Made by a program: the position numbers and the translations under genes. A DNA stretch of 64,000 nt, from positions 62,001-126,000 of the forward strand of contig JBBPIE010000005.1 of the NCBI GenBank assembly GCA_038040485.1. Reading direction: 5' to 3'. This document shows, piece after piece, positions 50,207-61,606 of this stretch. How positions within the stretch are numbered: position 1 is the first letter of the stretch; each line of letters opens with the position of its first letter. Origin of the DNA: Onstottus_B arcticum. Lineage in GTDB: Bacteria > Acidobacteriota > Blastocatellia > UBA7656. Under the pieces are notes generated by a model that searched no databases, had not been told where the DNA came from, and saw only the letters and a program-made list of their open reading frames with translations.

Positions 50207-51577
50207 ATGAAGACTCAAGACGCGTTCACACCGAGGGTGTTGATAGCCGACGACCAGGCCGACGTTCTCGAAGCGCTTCGACTCCTGCTAAAGGGAGAAG
50301 GCTTTGAGATAGAAGCGGTCAAGTCGCCGCGCGCGATAGTCCAGTCCCTGGAACAGCGGGACTTTGACGTGCTGTTGATGGATTTGAACTACGCGCGGGA
50401 TACAACGTCCGGTCAGGAAGGTCTCGATCTGCTAACGCGAGTCCAGAAGCTCGACAGCACATTGCCGGTTGTCGTGATGACCGCGTGGGGCAGTGTGGAC
50501 GTCGCAGTAGAAGCGATGCGACGCGGCGCAACCGACTTTATTCAGAAGCCGTGGGACAATGCGCGGCTGCTGACGATACTTCATACGCAAGCCGAGCTTG
50601 GCCAGGCGCTCAGACGCGGCCAGCGGCTCGAAGCCGAAAACCGTGTGCTTCGCGACGAAGGCCGGCCCACGCTCATCGCTGATTCTGCCGCCATGCAACC
50701 CGTGCTCGAGATGATCCAACGAGTTGGTCCCTCGGCTGCGAACGTTTTGCTCACCGGAGAGAACGGGACGGGCAAGGGGGTCGTCGCCCAGACCCTTCAC
50801 GCGATCTCGGATCGGGCCTCCAAGCCGATGGTCACGGTCAACGTCGGCGGGCTTTCGGAAGGCGTCTTCGAAAGCGAAATGTTTGGCCACGTGAAAGGCG
50901 CGTTCACCGACGCTAAGACCGACCGCGTTGGGCGATTCGAGATGGCGGAAGGAGGGACGCTCTTCGTCGATGAGATAGCCAACCTGCCCATCAAACATCA
51001 ACCGAAACTTCTTCGCGTGCTGGAGACCGGCGAGTTCGAGCGAGTCGGCTCATCAAAGACCCGCCGGGCAAACGCCAGAATCATCTCCGCAACAAACGCA
51101 GACATCAACGAAGAAGTGGCGGGCGGCCGGTTTCGGCAGGACTTGCTCTTTCGCCTCAACACCGTCGAGATTCATCTCCCTCCGCTGCGCGATCGCCGTG
51201 AAGACATTCCGCTTCTCGCCGGTCATTTCCTTCGCCAACACGCGAGAAAGTATCGCAAGAACATCGAGGGCTTCGATCAAGCGGCATTGCAGACGATCAT
51301 CAAGCACGCCTGGCCGGGCAATGTGCGCGAGCTGGACCACTCGATCGAACGTGCCGTGCTAATGGCCCCAGGAGCCACTTTGGCGACTCGCGACCTCGGA
51401 CTTCAGTCGGGCAAGGAAGCGTCGCGGAGGCTCGAAGACATGAGCCTCGAGGAAGTCGAGGGCTTTCTTATCCAGCGGACTCTTGCGCAATGCGACGGCA
51501 ACGTAAGCCGCGCGGCCGAGAAGCTCGGCTTGAGCCGCAGCGCGCTCTATCGCCGGCTGCAACGGTTCGGCCTATGA
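50207..51577 (+). CDS. Sigma-54-dependent NtrC-family response regulator
   Basis: 456 residues. Receiver domain (VLIADDQADVLEALRLLLKG; phospho-acceptor aspartate in VLLMDLNYARD), AAA+ domain with Walker A GENGTGKG and Walker B GGTLFVDEIANL, and a Fis-type helix-turn-helix (NVSRAAEKLGLSRSALYRRL). The loop that touches sigma-54 reads GAFTDA, not the usual GAFTGA. The kinase gene overlaps its stop (ATGA), so the pair acts together. Likely regulates the exporter genes upstream, whose shared gap holds the MITE. The ATG has a weak CAGAG site. Confidence 0.94.
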   Translation: MKTQDAFTPRVLIADDQADVLEALRLLLKGEGFEIEAVKSPRAIVQSLEQRDFDVLLMDLNYARDTTSGQEGLDLLTRVQKLDSTLPVVVMTAWGSVDVAVEAMRRGATDFIQKPWDNARLLTILHTQAELGQALRRGQRLEAENRVLRDEGRPTLIADSAAMQPVLEMIQRVGPSAANVLLTGENGTGKGVVAQTLHAISDRASKPMVTVNVGGLSEGVFESEMFGHVKGAFTDAKTDRVGRFEMAEGGTLFVDEIANLPIKHQPKLLRVLETGEFERVGSSKTRRANARIISATNADINEEVAGGRFRQDLLFRLNTVEIHLPPLRDRREDIPLLAGHFLRQHARKYRKNIEGFDQAALQTIIKHAWPGNVRELDHSIERAVLMAPGATLATRDLGLQSGKEASRRLEDMSLEEVEGFLIQRTLAQCDGNVSRAAEKLGLSRSALYRRLQRFGL

Positions 51578-53118
51578 AAGACTTCAAGGCGCGAGCGGCC
51601 GAACGAGTGCCCGGGACGCTGTTCCCGCGCCGGTGGCGCGCGCTCGCTGAGAACACTGGCCCGTCACCCGAAAACCCAAATCAGCAAGACCGAGAACAGA
51701 GGCCCCTCACCGCGCCCGATTCGACACGCGCTCAACCAACCCCGGCCGCGGGCAAAGCCAAATCAGTTTCGGAGTCGCGCGCAAGGTCCAAGGCTCACCC
51801 GCCCCCGCGCGCGAGAAACCATGACCTGCGCATATTTCTAATGTCCCTGATGGGCGGAGTTCCGGCTGTGGTTGTCGCGATGTTTCTGCTGTGGGACGGC
51901 TCGTACACGGATAAGGTGAAGTGGACGCTGACGGTGGTGGTCGCCGGCTGCTGGCTCGGCTTTTCATACGCGGTTCGCGAGCGCGTTGTGTTCCCGCTGC
52001 AAACGCTTTCCAACTTGCTCGCGGCGTTGCGCGAGGGAGACTTCTCGATCAGGGCGCGCGGCGCGGCTCACGACGACGCGCTTGGCGAAGCAATGCTCGA
52101 AGTAAATTTCCTGGGGCAGATACTTCGTGAGCAACGGCTCGGCGCGCTCGAAGCGACGGCGCTGCTGAGAACCGTAATGGCTGAGATTGAAGTGGCGGTC
52201 TTTGCGTTCGACAGCGAACAGAAGCTCAAGCTGGTCAATCGGGCGGGCGAGCGGTTGCTCTCGCAACCTTCCGAGCGAGTCGTAGGCCGCAGCGCCGCCG
52301 AGTTGGGGCTTGAAGACTGCCTGGCCGGTGAAGGCACTCGCACGCTTCAGATGTCGTTTCCCGGCGGCGCGGGTAGATGGGAAGTGCATCGCGGCATTTT
52401 CCGCGAGCGCGGCGCGCCGCATCAGTTGCTGGTCGTCTCAGACTTGAGCCGCGCGCTGCGAGAAGAAGAGCGGCAGGCCTGGCAGCGATTGCTCCGGGTG
52501 CTGGGACACGAGCTCAACAACTCGCTTGCGCCCATCAAGTCGATCGCGGGAAGCCTCGAGGGTTTGGTCGCGCGTGAGCCGCGCCCGCCCGACTGGAAGG
52601 ATGATATGCAACGCGGGTTGGGCGTGATCTCGTCGAGGGCCGCGTCGCTGGGCCGATTCATGGAAGCGTATTCGCGGCTTGCGCGGCTTCCGTTGCCTCG
52701 GCTGCAGCCTCTCAGCGTTACTGCGATGGTCAAGCGGCTCGTGGGGCTCGAGACGCGAATCAGCATCGCGCTCTCACCCGGGCCCGAAGTCACGCTGCGG
52801 GCGGACGGCGATCAGTTGGAACAACTACTGATCAACCTGCTGCGCAACGCGGTTGACGCTTCGTTGGAAACCGCCGGCGCAGTCACGGTGGGCTGGCGCA
52901 AGATCGGCGGCGAGTTGGAAGTATGGATCGACGACGAAGGTCCGGGGCTTTCCAACACCAGCAACCTCTTCGTTCCCTTCTTCACGACTAAGCCCGGAGG
53001 CTCGGGAATCGGTTTGGTGCTGAGCCGGCAGATCGCCGAGGCGCACGGCGGGTCGCTGACGCTCGAGAATCGGCGGGGCACTCGTGGTTGCCAGGCGCGC
53101 TTGCGATTGCCCCTCTAA
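51574..53118 (+). CDS. NtrY-like sensor histidine kinase
   Basis: 514 residues from the ATG overlapping the regulator stop. A disordered, proline/arginine-rich N-terminus of about 80 residues precedes two membrane segments (IFLMSLMGGVPAVVVAMFLL; WTLTVVVAGCWLGFSYAV), a HAMP-like linker, a PAS-like region (IEVAVFAFDSEQKLKLVNRA), the phospho-acceptor histidine in VLGHELNNSLAPIKSI, and the ATPase with N box LLINLLRNAVDAS, IDDEGPG and GSGIGLVLSRQIAEAHGG. The short periplasmic loop suggests it senses within or near the membrane. Confidence 0.93.
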   Translation: MKDFKARAAERVPGTLFPRRWRALAENTGPSPENPNQQDREQRPLTAPDSTRAQPTPAAGKAKSVSESRARSKAHPPPRARNHDLRIFLMSLMGGVPAVVVAMFLLWDGSYTDKVKWTLTVVVAGCWLGFSYAVRERVVFPLQTLSNLLAALREGDFSIRARGAAHDDALGEAMLEVNFLGQILREQRLGALEATALLRTVMAEIEVAVFAFDSEQKLKLVNRAGERLLSQPSERVVGRSAAELGLEDCLAGEGTRTLQMSFPGGAGRWEVHRGIFRERGAPHQLLVVSDLSRALREEERQAWQRLLRVLGHELNNSLAPIKSIAGSLEGLVAREPRPPDWKDDMQRGLGVISSRAASLGRFMEAYSRLARLPLPRLQPLSVTAMVKRLVGLETRISIALSPGPEVTLRADGDQLEQLLINLLRNAVDASLETAGAVTVGWRKIGGELEVWIDDEGPGLSNTSNLFVPFFTTKPGGSGIGLVLSRQIAEAHGGSLTLENRRGTRGCQARLRLPL

Positions 53119-53135
53119 ATTAGCGGACACCAGTC

Positions 53136-53855
53136 ATGAGAGTTTTCGCGATAGGAGACATGCATCTCGAGAGCGGAACCGGCAAGACAATGGACCGGTT
53201 TGGCGAGCACTGGCATAACCACGATAATAAGATTTTTGACTCCTGGGATCGGATCAGTCGCGACGACGACGTGTTGATCATAGCCGGTGACACGAGTTGG
53301 GCGATGCGCATGGAAGACGCGTTGCCTGACCTTGGGCGCATCGGGCAGATGAAGGGCTTGAAAGTACTTGTCAAAGGAAATCATGACTATTGGTGGCAAT
53401 CGCAGGCGAAGATGGCTCGCGTGCTTGATCCCTCGATCAAGGTTCTTCAGGCGAGTTCGATAATCGCCGGGCGCATCGCGATAGCGGCTACGCGCGGCTG
53501 GCTGTGCCCGAATGACTCTGCGTTCTCACCCGAGGACGCTAAGATCTACGCGCGCGAAGTGAGCCGCCTGCGAGCCGCGCTTCAGCCTCTGGAATCTCGA
53601 CGAGGCGACTTCGACTCGTTGATTGTCGCTCTACATTATCCTCCGGTGAATGAGGAGCACGAGCCGAGCGGCTTTACCGAATTGATCGACGAGCACCGCG
53701 CGGACGCATGTGTCTACGGGCATCTTCACGGCGAAGCGATTTCGACCGCTTTGACCGGAGCGCGCGGGGGGACCATCTATCATCTCGTGAGCGCGGATGC
53801 GGTTGCGTTTACCCCGGCAGAGATATTGAAATCGGACGAGTCTGCTTTAGCCTGA
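53136..53855 (+). CDS. Calcineurin-like metallophosphoesterase
   Basis: 239-residue two-metal phosphoesterase with AIGDMHLE, IIAGDTSWAM, VKGNHDYWWQS, VALHYPPV and VYGHLHGEA. It belongs to the small cytoplasmic group of uncharacterised phosphoesterases (YkuE/Icc-like); the substrate is unknown. It is 17 bp below the histidine kinase gene and may share its transcript, but no functional link is evident. Confidence 0.9.
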   Translation: MRVFAIGDMHLESGTGKTMDRFGEHWHNHDNKIFDSWDRISRDDDVLIIAGDTSWAMRMEDALPDLGRIGQMKGLKVLVKGNHDYWWQSQAKMARVLDPSIKVLQASSIIAGRIAIAATRGWLCPNDSAFSPEDAKIYAREVSRLRAALQPLESRRGDFDSLIVALHYPPVNEEHEPSGFTELIDEHRADACVYGHLHGEAISTALTGARGGTIYHLVSADAVAFTPAEILKSDESALA

Positions 53856-53976
53856 CTCATGTTTTGTTGTATTGTCGTTGCGAATCCTAAAAAGCGTTTG
53901 CCTGGCATTTGATTGGGGTCGTGTGTAAATCCGCAGGCCCACGCATTCGCGTAGCTTGAAACGAGGGAGAAAACTT

Positions 53977-54573
53977 TTGGGGGCGCCCCAAGACTCTATC
54001 GCACTTAACACCCGCGACCAGGACTGGACGACGCTGATACGAAACTCAGCGCGGGGGGACCAGTCTGCGATCGGTGAGCTGTACGATGCAACGAGCCGGC
54101 TCGTGTTCGGGCTGGTGCTGCGCATCGTTGGCGACAGGGCCAATGCTGAGGAAGTCCTGCTTGACGTCTACACGCAGGCGTGGCGGCAGGCGGCCAACTA
54201 CGACGAACAGCGCGGCGCGCCGCTCGCCTGGTTGATGACAATTGCGCGTAGCCGGGCAATTGACCGGATTCGATCGACCAGGCACGACCAGCAGAAGGAC
54301 CCGCTCGATGCGGTGTCCGAGATAACCGATCGCGGGCCGAGTCCTGAACAGGCCACGGTCGATTCCGAGAGACGGCAACTGGTTCGAGCGGCGCTCGACA
54401 CCCTGCCGCCTGAGCAGCGGGAGGTTGTGGAACTTGCTTACTATTCGGGGTTGAGCCACAGCGAGATCGCCTCGCGACTTGGCCAGCCCCTCGGCACGGT
54501 GAAGACTCGAACGCGGCTGGCGATGATCAAGCTGCGCGATATGCTTCGCCCGGTTCTGGAGGGCCAGGTATGA
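53977..54573 (+). CDS. ECF sigma factor, SigK/RpoE-like
   Basis: About 198 residues. I start at TTG 53977, behind GAGGGAGA; an in-frame TTG at 53956 is the alternative. Region 2 is AIGELYDATSRLVFGLVLRI ... AEEVLLDVYTQAWRQAANYD, with -10-binding TIARSRAIDRIRS; region 4 is LPPEQREVVELAYYSGLSHS with the helix-turn-helix EIASRLGQPLGTVKTRTRLA. Its stop overlaps the start of the cupin anti-sigma gene (ATGA), and a second anti-sigma gene follows. Probably responds to envelope or oxidative stress. Confidence 0.93.
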   Translation: MGAPQDSIALNTRDQDWTTLIRNSARGDQSAIGELYDATSRLVFGLVLRIVGDRANAEEVLLDVYTQAWRQAANYDEQRGAPLAWLMTIARSRAIDRIRSTRHDQQKDPLDAVSEITDRGPSPEQATVDSERRQLVRAALDTLPPEQREVVELAYYSGLSHSEIASRLGQPLGTVKTRTRLAMIKLRDMLRPVLEGQV

Positions 54574-55178
54574 AGCACCGCGTTGCAACCGACGAGGTAA
54601 AGGACCTGGTGGCGGCTTACTCGCTCGGAGCTCTCGAGACCGGCGAGGCGCACGAGCTTGAGAATCACCTGGCTGAGGGATGCCACGTATGCCTGGCCGA
54701 GCTCGACGGCTTTTCTGGGACGACCGCAGCGCTCGCTTTGAGCACATGTGAGCAACAGCCGCCAGATGGCGCGCGCGCGAAACTGCTCTCGATGTTGAAC
54801 GGTGACCATAAGCCTGACGATGCCGGGTTGCCGATGGCTTCGCTGCCCCGGTTCCTCTCGATTCACGGCGACGAGGGCAAATGGCTCGACGTGGGTGAAG
54901 GTGTCCGGATCAAACGGCTTCATATGGACAACGCGAGCGGCCTTGCTACTTCGCTTGTCAGGATGCCTGCTGGCGCCTCGCTACCAAGGCATCGACATCG
55001 CGGCGTCGAGCAGTTCTTTATTCTCGAAGGCGATTGTTATGTTCACGGGGAGAAGCTCGGCCCCGGTGACTATCATCGCGCCGAGACCGGCAGTGTTCAC
55101 GAAAGCACTTACACCATAAACGGGACGATGTTTCTGCTTGTAGCCCCTGAAGGCTACGAGGTACTGGAAGCGCGCTGA
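54570..55178 (+). CDS. ChrR-type cupin anti-sigma factor
   Basis: 202 residues. The N-terminal zinc anti-sigma domain has HLAEGCHVCLAEL (H-x4-C-x2-C). The C-terminal cupin has LPRHRHRGVEQFFILEGDCY and a later histidine (GSVHESTY), which would bind a second metal. In ChrR the cupin senses singlet oxygen and related damage and releases the sigma factor. No membrane segment, so it acts in the cytoplasm. Translationally coupled to the sigma gene. Confidence 0.92.
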   Translation: MKHRVATDEVKDLVAAYSLGALETGEAHELENHLAEGCHVCLAELDGFSGTTAALALSTCEQQPPDGARAKLLSMLNGDHKPDDAGLPMASLPRFLSIHGDEGKWLDVGEGVRIKRLHMDNASGLATSLVRMPAGASLPRHRHRGVEQFFILEGDCYVHGEKLGPGDYHRAETGSVHESTYTINGTMFLLVAPEGYEVLEAR

Positions 55179-55207
55179 GCGGGCGAGTAGAAAGCAGGTC
55201 GGGAAGT

Positions 55208-56089
55208 TTGAAGCACGAAGCGATGACTGCGGAACAACAGACGGCTGCGGCCCTGTTCGCACTCGGCGCAATGAGCCAGAGTGAGGCCAGTTCTTTTAGC
55301 GCTCATGTGAGCGAGGGCTGTTCGGCGTGCCACTCGGAGCTTGATGAGTTCGAGATGGTAGTCGCATCGCTGGCGTTGAGCCTGCCTGAGGCTTCGCCGT
55401 CTCCTTATTTGCGCGACGTTCTCGGTGCTCGTATTGAGAGAGAAGCGCAAGATCCTCCGGAACGAAGAGGAGCCTCGATTATCACCTTCCCCGATCGGTC
55501 CGCGACGGGGCTGGCGGGCGCGGCGCCGGCTCATCAGCTTTGGAAGACAATCCTGCCGTGGGCAATCGCAGCCTCGTTCTTGTTCGCATTCGCGGTCTCG
55601 TTTGTCGCGTGGCGCCTGGACCGGCGCGACCTGGCAGCGCAGAACAGTTTGCATCAGCAGGAAGCCTCGTCGGCGCTCGAGGACAATCTGCAATTGAGGG
55701 AGAAGCTGAAACGCGAGAGCGCGCGAACCGATGAGTTGAATCAGATCAACGCAGTGCTGGCCACCGGGCAGTGGCGAACGCTGACGCTTGCGGGCCAGGA
55801 ACCGGCGCCTTCGGCTTCGGCTAGAGTGTACTGGGATGTGAAGTCCAATCGCTGGGTGGTGACTGCGGATCTTCCACCCGCGCCAGCCGGAAAAACCTAC
55901 CAACTATGGTTCCTCACGGCGGATGCAAAGATCAGTGCCGGATTGATCAACCCTGACCAGAACGGTCACGGGTTTGCGGTGGTACGATTTCCCTCGAACA
56001 CCAAGCTCGAAGGCGCCGCGATTACCCTCGAGCCGGAGGGCGGCTCACCGCAGCCAACTATGCCGATCTACGCGTTCGGAAAAGCATGA
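55208..56089 (+). CDS. RskA-type membrane anti-sigma factor
   Basis: 293 residues. The cytoplasmic zinc domain has SAHVSEGCSACHSEL (same H-x4-C-x2-C spacing as the cupin protein), a single membrane segment (ILPWAIAASFLFAFAVSFVA, about residues 116-137), a coiled coil (NLQLREKLKRESARTDELNQ) and the periplasmic RskA domain (PAGKTYQLWFLTADAKISAG; TLEPEGGSPQPTMPIYAFG). Start TTG 55208 or ATG 55223. It is the second anti-sigma factor behind one sigma gene, 29 bp after the cupin type. Confidence 0.92.
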   Translation: MKHEAMTAEQQTAAALFALGAMSQSEASSFSAHVSEGCSACHSELDEFEMVVASLALSLPEASPSPYLRDVLGARIEREAQDPPERRGASIITFPDRSATGLAGAAPAHQLWKTILPWAIAASFLFAFAVSFVAWRLDRRDLAAQNSLHQQEASSALEDNLQLREKLKRESARTDELNQINAVLATGQWRTLTLAGQEPAPSASARVYWDVKSNRWVVTADLPPAPAGKTYQLWFLTADAKISAGLINPDQNGHGFAVVRFPSNTKLEGAAITLEPEGGSPQPTMPIYAFGKA

Positions 56090-56092
56090 TCT

Positions 56093-56208
56093 AGTCCGTA
56101 GTCAGTAGTCCGTAGCTTGGGAACAAGTTGCCAACAACGCACCACAGGCTACGGCTACTGACTGCGGACTACTGACTACGGACTACTGACTACGGACTAC
56201 GGACTACT
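56093..56208. repeat. GTAGTCAGTAGTCCGTAG repeat tract
   Basis: Direct and inverted copies of AGTCCGTAGTC / GACTACGGACT words filling the convergent gap between the RskA and ABC-exporter genes. They can fold into a hairpin and may stop both transcripts. Confidence 0.75.
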
Positions 56209-56212
56209 AACC

Positions 56213-58075
56213 TCACCACTCGGCTTCTGAAACCACCGCCTCATCCAAACGATAGTCCCTGAACTGAATCTCATAGAGTCGCTTGTAGAGTCCGCCGTTG
56301 GCCAGTAGTTCCTCGTGACTGCCTTCTTCGACGATCGTGCCTCCATCCAGAACGATGATCCGGTCGGCGCGGCGAACGGTTGAAAGCCGGTGCGCGATCA
56401 CGAATGTCGTGCGGCCCAACATCAGCGTTTCGAGCGCGTCTTGCACCAGACGCTCGGACTCGGAATCCAGCGAACTGGTCGCCTCGTCGAGGATCAATAT
56501 CGCCGGATTCTTCAGCAACGCGCGAGCGATCGCGACCCGTTGGCGTTGTCCACCCGAAAGCTTGACTCCACGCTCGCCCACCACCGTATCGTAGCCGTCC
56601 GGGAATTCCGCGATGAACTCATGAGCGTGAGCTGCGCGGGCAACAGCTTCGATCTCTTCGTTGCTCGCGCCCAACCTGCCGTAAGCGATGTTCTCGCGAA
56701 TCGCTCCGCCAAACAGGGTCGTCTCTTGAGGAACAACTCCGATGCCGCTCCGCAGATCGCGCAGCCGAAGCGACCTCACGTCATGCCCGTCGACCAGGAT
56801 CGCGCCGGACGACACGTCGTAGAAGCGAGGGATCAGGGCGACGAGCGTCGACTTCCCTGCCCCGCTTGGACCAACCAGCGCGATGATCTCGCCGGGTTTG
56901 GCTTCGACGCTCACGCCTTTCAAGACCGGTAGCGCCCGGTCATCGGGATAAGTGAAGTGCACGTCGATCAACTGCACGCGACCTTGAACCTCTTCAAGTG
57001 GTTCAGGATTCTCCGGATCTCTGATCTCAGGTTCGGTGTCGAGCAGTTCGAATACGCGGCGGGTCGCGCCGATGGCCTGATTGAACTGGCCATAGAGTTC
57101 CGTCATCCCGCCGACCGCGCCTCCAACGAAAAAGGTGTACAGCACGAATGCAATCAAATCACCGGCGCTCATCTGACCGGCGACGACCATCCGGCTCCCA
57201 AACCAGAGGACAACCGCGATGCCGCTATACACGACCAGAATGATAAACGCGATAAACCCGCCGTTGGCCACCGCACGCTTCACGGCAAGCTTCAACGAGT
57301 CCTGAATCCGGTCTCGATATCGCGTGCGTTCGTATTCCTCTCTGACGAACGATTGCACGATGCGAATGGCTGAAAGCGTTTCTTCAAGCACCGAGTTTGC
57401 GTCGGCGAGGAGATCCTGGACTTTAGTGCTCAGCCGGCGAATGTAGCGGCCATAGAAATGCGCCGCAACAATCACAACGGGCACGATGGCCAGCATTAGA
57501 AGCGACAGCCGGATGTTGGTTATGAAGATGATCGTCACGCCGCCCACCAACATCAAGCTCAACCGTAAGAGTTCGGTGACGGTGCCGGTCGTGACGGTCT
57601 GAACTACGCTCACATCGGAAGCCAATCGCGAGGTCAGCTCGCCCACTCGCCTGTTCGCGAAGAATGCCGCCGGAAGACTGGTGAGATGGTTGTAAACCTG
57701 AGTTCGGACATCCGCGACGATTCGTTCGCCGGTGTACGAGAGCAAATACGTTCGCAAGAAACTGAATCCCGCCTGAGCAGCAAACACGCCGACCAACAAC
57801 AAGGCGAGCTTGTTGAGCTTGCTGGTATCGCGTTCGACGAAGGCCGCGTCTATTAGCATGCGCACGACTTGCGGGAATGCCAACCCAAGCGCGCCCGCAA
57901 CCAGAAGCGCCAGCAACGCTATCACAAGCCTCACGCGATACGGACGCGTGTAGGAAAGAAGCCGCAGCAAGTCTTGCGGCGACACTCGCGGTTTCTGCTT
58001 CGCTGTGTCCACGGCCGCGTTGTTGTTTTGTCGGGCAGTCGAGTCTGTCACGTTGGCTAATAGCTTCAACCACAC
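56213..58075 (-). CDS. ABC exporter, MsbA-like half transporter
   Basis: 620 residues with six membrane segments fused to an ATPase. The first segment is VRLVIALLALLVAGALGLAF. The ATPase has Walker A GPSGAGKST, Q-loop GIGVVPQETTLFGG, signature LSGGQRQRVAIARAL, Walker B AILILDEATSSLD and the switch in IAHRLSTV. Homodimeric exporters of this kind flip lipids or drugs. The start is GTG 58075; a GTG at codon 9 is the alternative. It stands alone; the 215-bp divergent gap to the next gene contains a half copy of a CACGGAGACACAAAG-type repeat. Confidence 0.93.
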   Translation of the reverse strand: MWLKLLANVTDSTARQNNNAAVDTAKQKPRVSPQDLLRLLSYTRPYRVRLVIALLALLVAGALGLAFPQVVRMLIDAAFVERDTSKLNKLALLLVGVFAAQAGFSFLRTYLLSYTGERIVADVRTQVYNHLTSLPAAFFANRRVGELTSRLASDVSVVQTVTTGTVTELLRLSLMLVGGVTIIFITNIRLSLLMLAIVPVVIVAAHFYGRYIRRLSTKVQDLLADANSVLEETLSAIRIVQSFVREEYERTRYRDRIQDSLKLAVKRAVANGGFIAFIILVVYSGIAVVLWFGSRMVVAGQMSAGDLIAFVLYTFFVGGAVGGMTELYGQFNQAIGATRRVFELLDTEPEIRDPENPEPLEEVQGRVQLIDVHFTYPDDRALPVLKGVSVEAKPGEIIALVGPSGAGKSTLVALIPRFYDVSSGAILVDGHDVRSLRLRDLRSGIGVVPQETTLFGGAIRENIAYGRLGASNEEIEAVARAAHAHEFIAEFPDGYDTVVGERGVKLSGGQRQRVAIARALLKNPAILILDEATSSLDSESERLVQDALETLMLGRTTFVIAHRLSTVRRADRIIVLDGGTIVEEGSHEELLANGGLYKRLYEIQFRDYRLDEAVVSEAEW

Positions 58076-58290
58076 CGTCCACGCTGGTCAAGCTGTGACT
58101 TCGCGACAGGTCTCCTAACAGACTGCTGAAATATGAGTGCGCACCACCAGGAAACAAAGACACGAAACCGCCCAACTCAGTGAAATGCCTATGTTGCGGC
58201 CTTGTGCAGCTTTGTGTCTCCGTGGCTTAGCGGCGATGTGTTGGTTTATAGTTCGACTACACCGGATCTCATCCCGCAAAAAGGACGTTA

Positions 58291-60357
<2,067 letters not shown>

Positions 60358-60377
60358 TGGTCGTGATATCACGGACT

Positions 60378-60495
60378 TCTCTGTGCAAACCTCTGCGTCT
60401 CTGTGTCTCTGTGGTTGGACAGTGCTCCTGGTTAGACGAACCCGCGGTACTCTCTAACCACAGAGACACAGAGACACAGAGGGTTACACAGAGAA
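60378..60495. repeat. TTCTCTGTG...CAGAGAA inverted repeat
   Basis: Third member of the family at 34768 and 39075. Arms CTCTGCGTCTCTGTGTCTCT and complement AGAGACACAGAGACACAGAG form a long hairpin in the convergent gap between the DUF255 and glutamine cyclotransferase genes. Confidence 0.8.
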
Positions 60496-60531
60496 TGACA
60501 CGGGTATAGCGTAAAACTCAGAGAATTCTTC

Positions 60532-61413
60532 TCACTTGATCCTTATCTCAAACAGCCGCGGCCAGAGTTTGCCGCCCACGAAGATTCGCTTGCGCTCGGC
60601 GTCGTAGGCTATGCCGTTCAGGACGTCTTGAGTTCCCTTTCTCTCCGAAGGCGCGAGAATCCCTTTCAAGTCTAAAAACGATTTCACCCGCCCTGTTGCC
60701 GGGTCTATCAGCAGGATCAAATCCGTCTGGTAGACGTTGGCCCAGATCTCACCGTCGATGAACTCGAGCTCGTTTATCTGGGTGACGGGCCGCCCGTTCA
60801 TCGTGACTTGAAGTTTGCGTCCCGGTTGATAAGTCTGCGGATCAAGATAAGTCAGCGTGCTGCTTCCGTCGCTCAAGATCAGGTTGGTCCCATCGTAAGC
60901 GAGTCCCCATCCCTCGTTGTTGTATGTGAACTCGCGCAGCAGCTTGAAGCTTTCGCGGTCGTACACAAATCCACGGTGGCTCTCCCAGGTTAGCTGGACC
61001 AGACGATCGCCGACCAGCGCGAGGCCTTCACCAAACAGGTCGGAGGCGAGGTCGATCGACTTGACTACCTTGCCTGATGGGAACTCGACTCGTCTGAGCG
61101 TCGAGTGGCCGTACAGCCCGGTGCTCTCGTAGAACCCGTTGTCGTACCAGACGAGACCCTGGAGATAAGCATCGGGATCGTGAGGATAGCTGTTGACGAC
61201 TTCGTAGGTGAGCTGCCGCGCGGCTGCGTCTGCGGAAGGCTTGTTCGCGCCAGTCATTGCCGACTGCTCCGAGCGATTTGCTCGCGTCAACCACCAAAAG
61301 GCGAGGCCGGCTCCCGAGGCGAGAAGTAGCGCAAATGCTATCAGCATGGGTCGAGACCCACCGAGTCGTGACATCGGCTGGCTCGCGCGAGTTTTTGCGG
61401 ATCTTGAGGTCAT
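60532..61413 (-). CDS. Glutaminyl-peptide cyclotransferase, exported
   Basis: About 293 residues. It makes pyroglutamate at peptide N-termini, using the five-bladed propeller typical of plant and bacterial glutamine cyclotransferases: YPHDPDAYLQGLVWYDNGFY with the substrate-binding pair, ESTGLYGHSTLRRV, FGEGLALVGDRLVQLTWES, GWGLAYDGTNLILSDGSSTL and INELEFIDGEIWANVY. A membrane/signal segment (SRPMLIAFALLLASGAGLAF) follows a basic start. ATG 61413 has GGAAGG nine bases upstream; the ATG at 61422 lies directly on that site and is less likely. Confidence 0.9.
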   Translation of the reverse strand: MTSRSAKTRASQPMSRLGGSRPMLIAFALLLASGAGLAFWWLTRANRSEQSAMTGANKPSADAAARQLTYEVVNSYPHDPDAYLQGLVWYDNGFYESTGLYGHSTLRRVEFPSGKVVKSIDLASDLFGEGLALVGDRLVQLTWESHRGFVYDRESFKLLREFTYNNEGWGLAYDGTNLILSDGSSTLTYLDPQTYQPGRKLQVTMNGRPVTQINELEFIDGEIWANVYQTDLILLIDPATGRVKSFLDLKGILAPSERKGTQDVLNGIAYDAERKRIFVGGKLWPRLFEIRIK

Positions 61414-61606
61414 CAAATGCATCCTTCCTGTTGAGTCTGATCATTATACGCGGCGGCTGTTGAGTTGAATAATCGACGTTGAGCTTCTGCCACCGGTCAC
61501 AAAGCTGGCGTTGGAAAACTCGCCACTCGTCGTTTATACTCCACCTGCCCGAAAGGTTCGCTCCCGAACCAACTCCCACTCACTACTATTGAGAGGAGAA
61601 CTCTGA

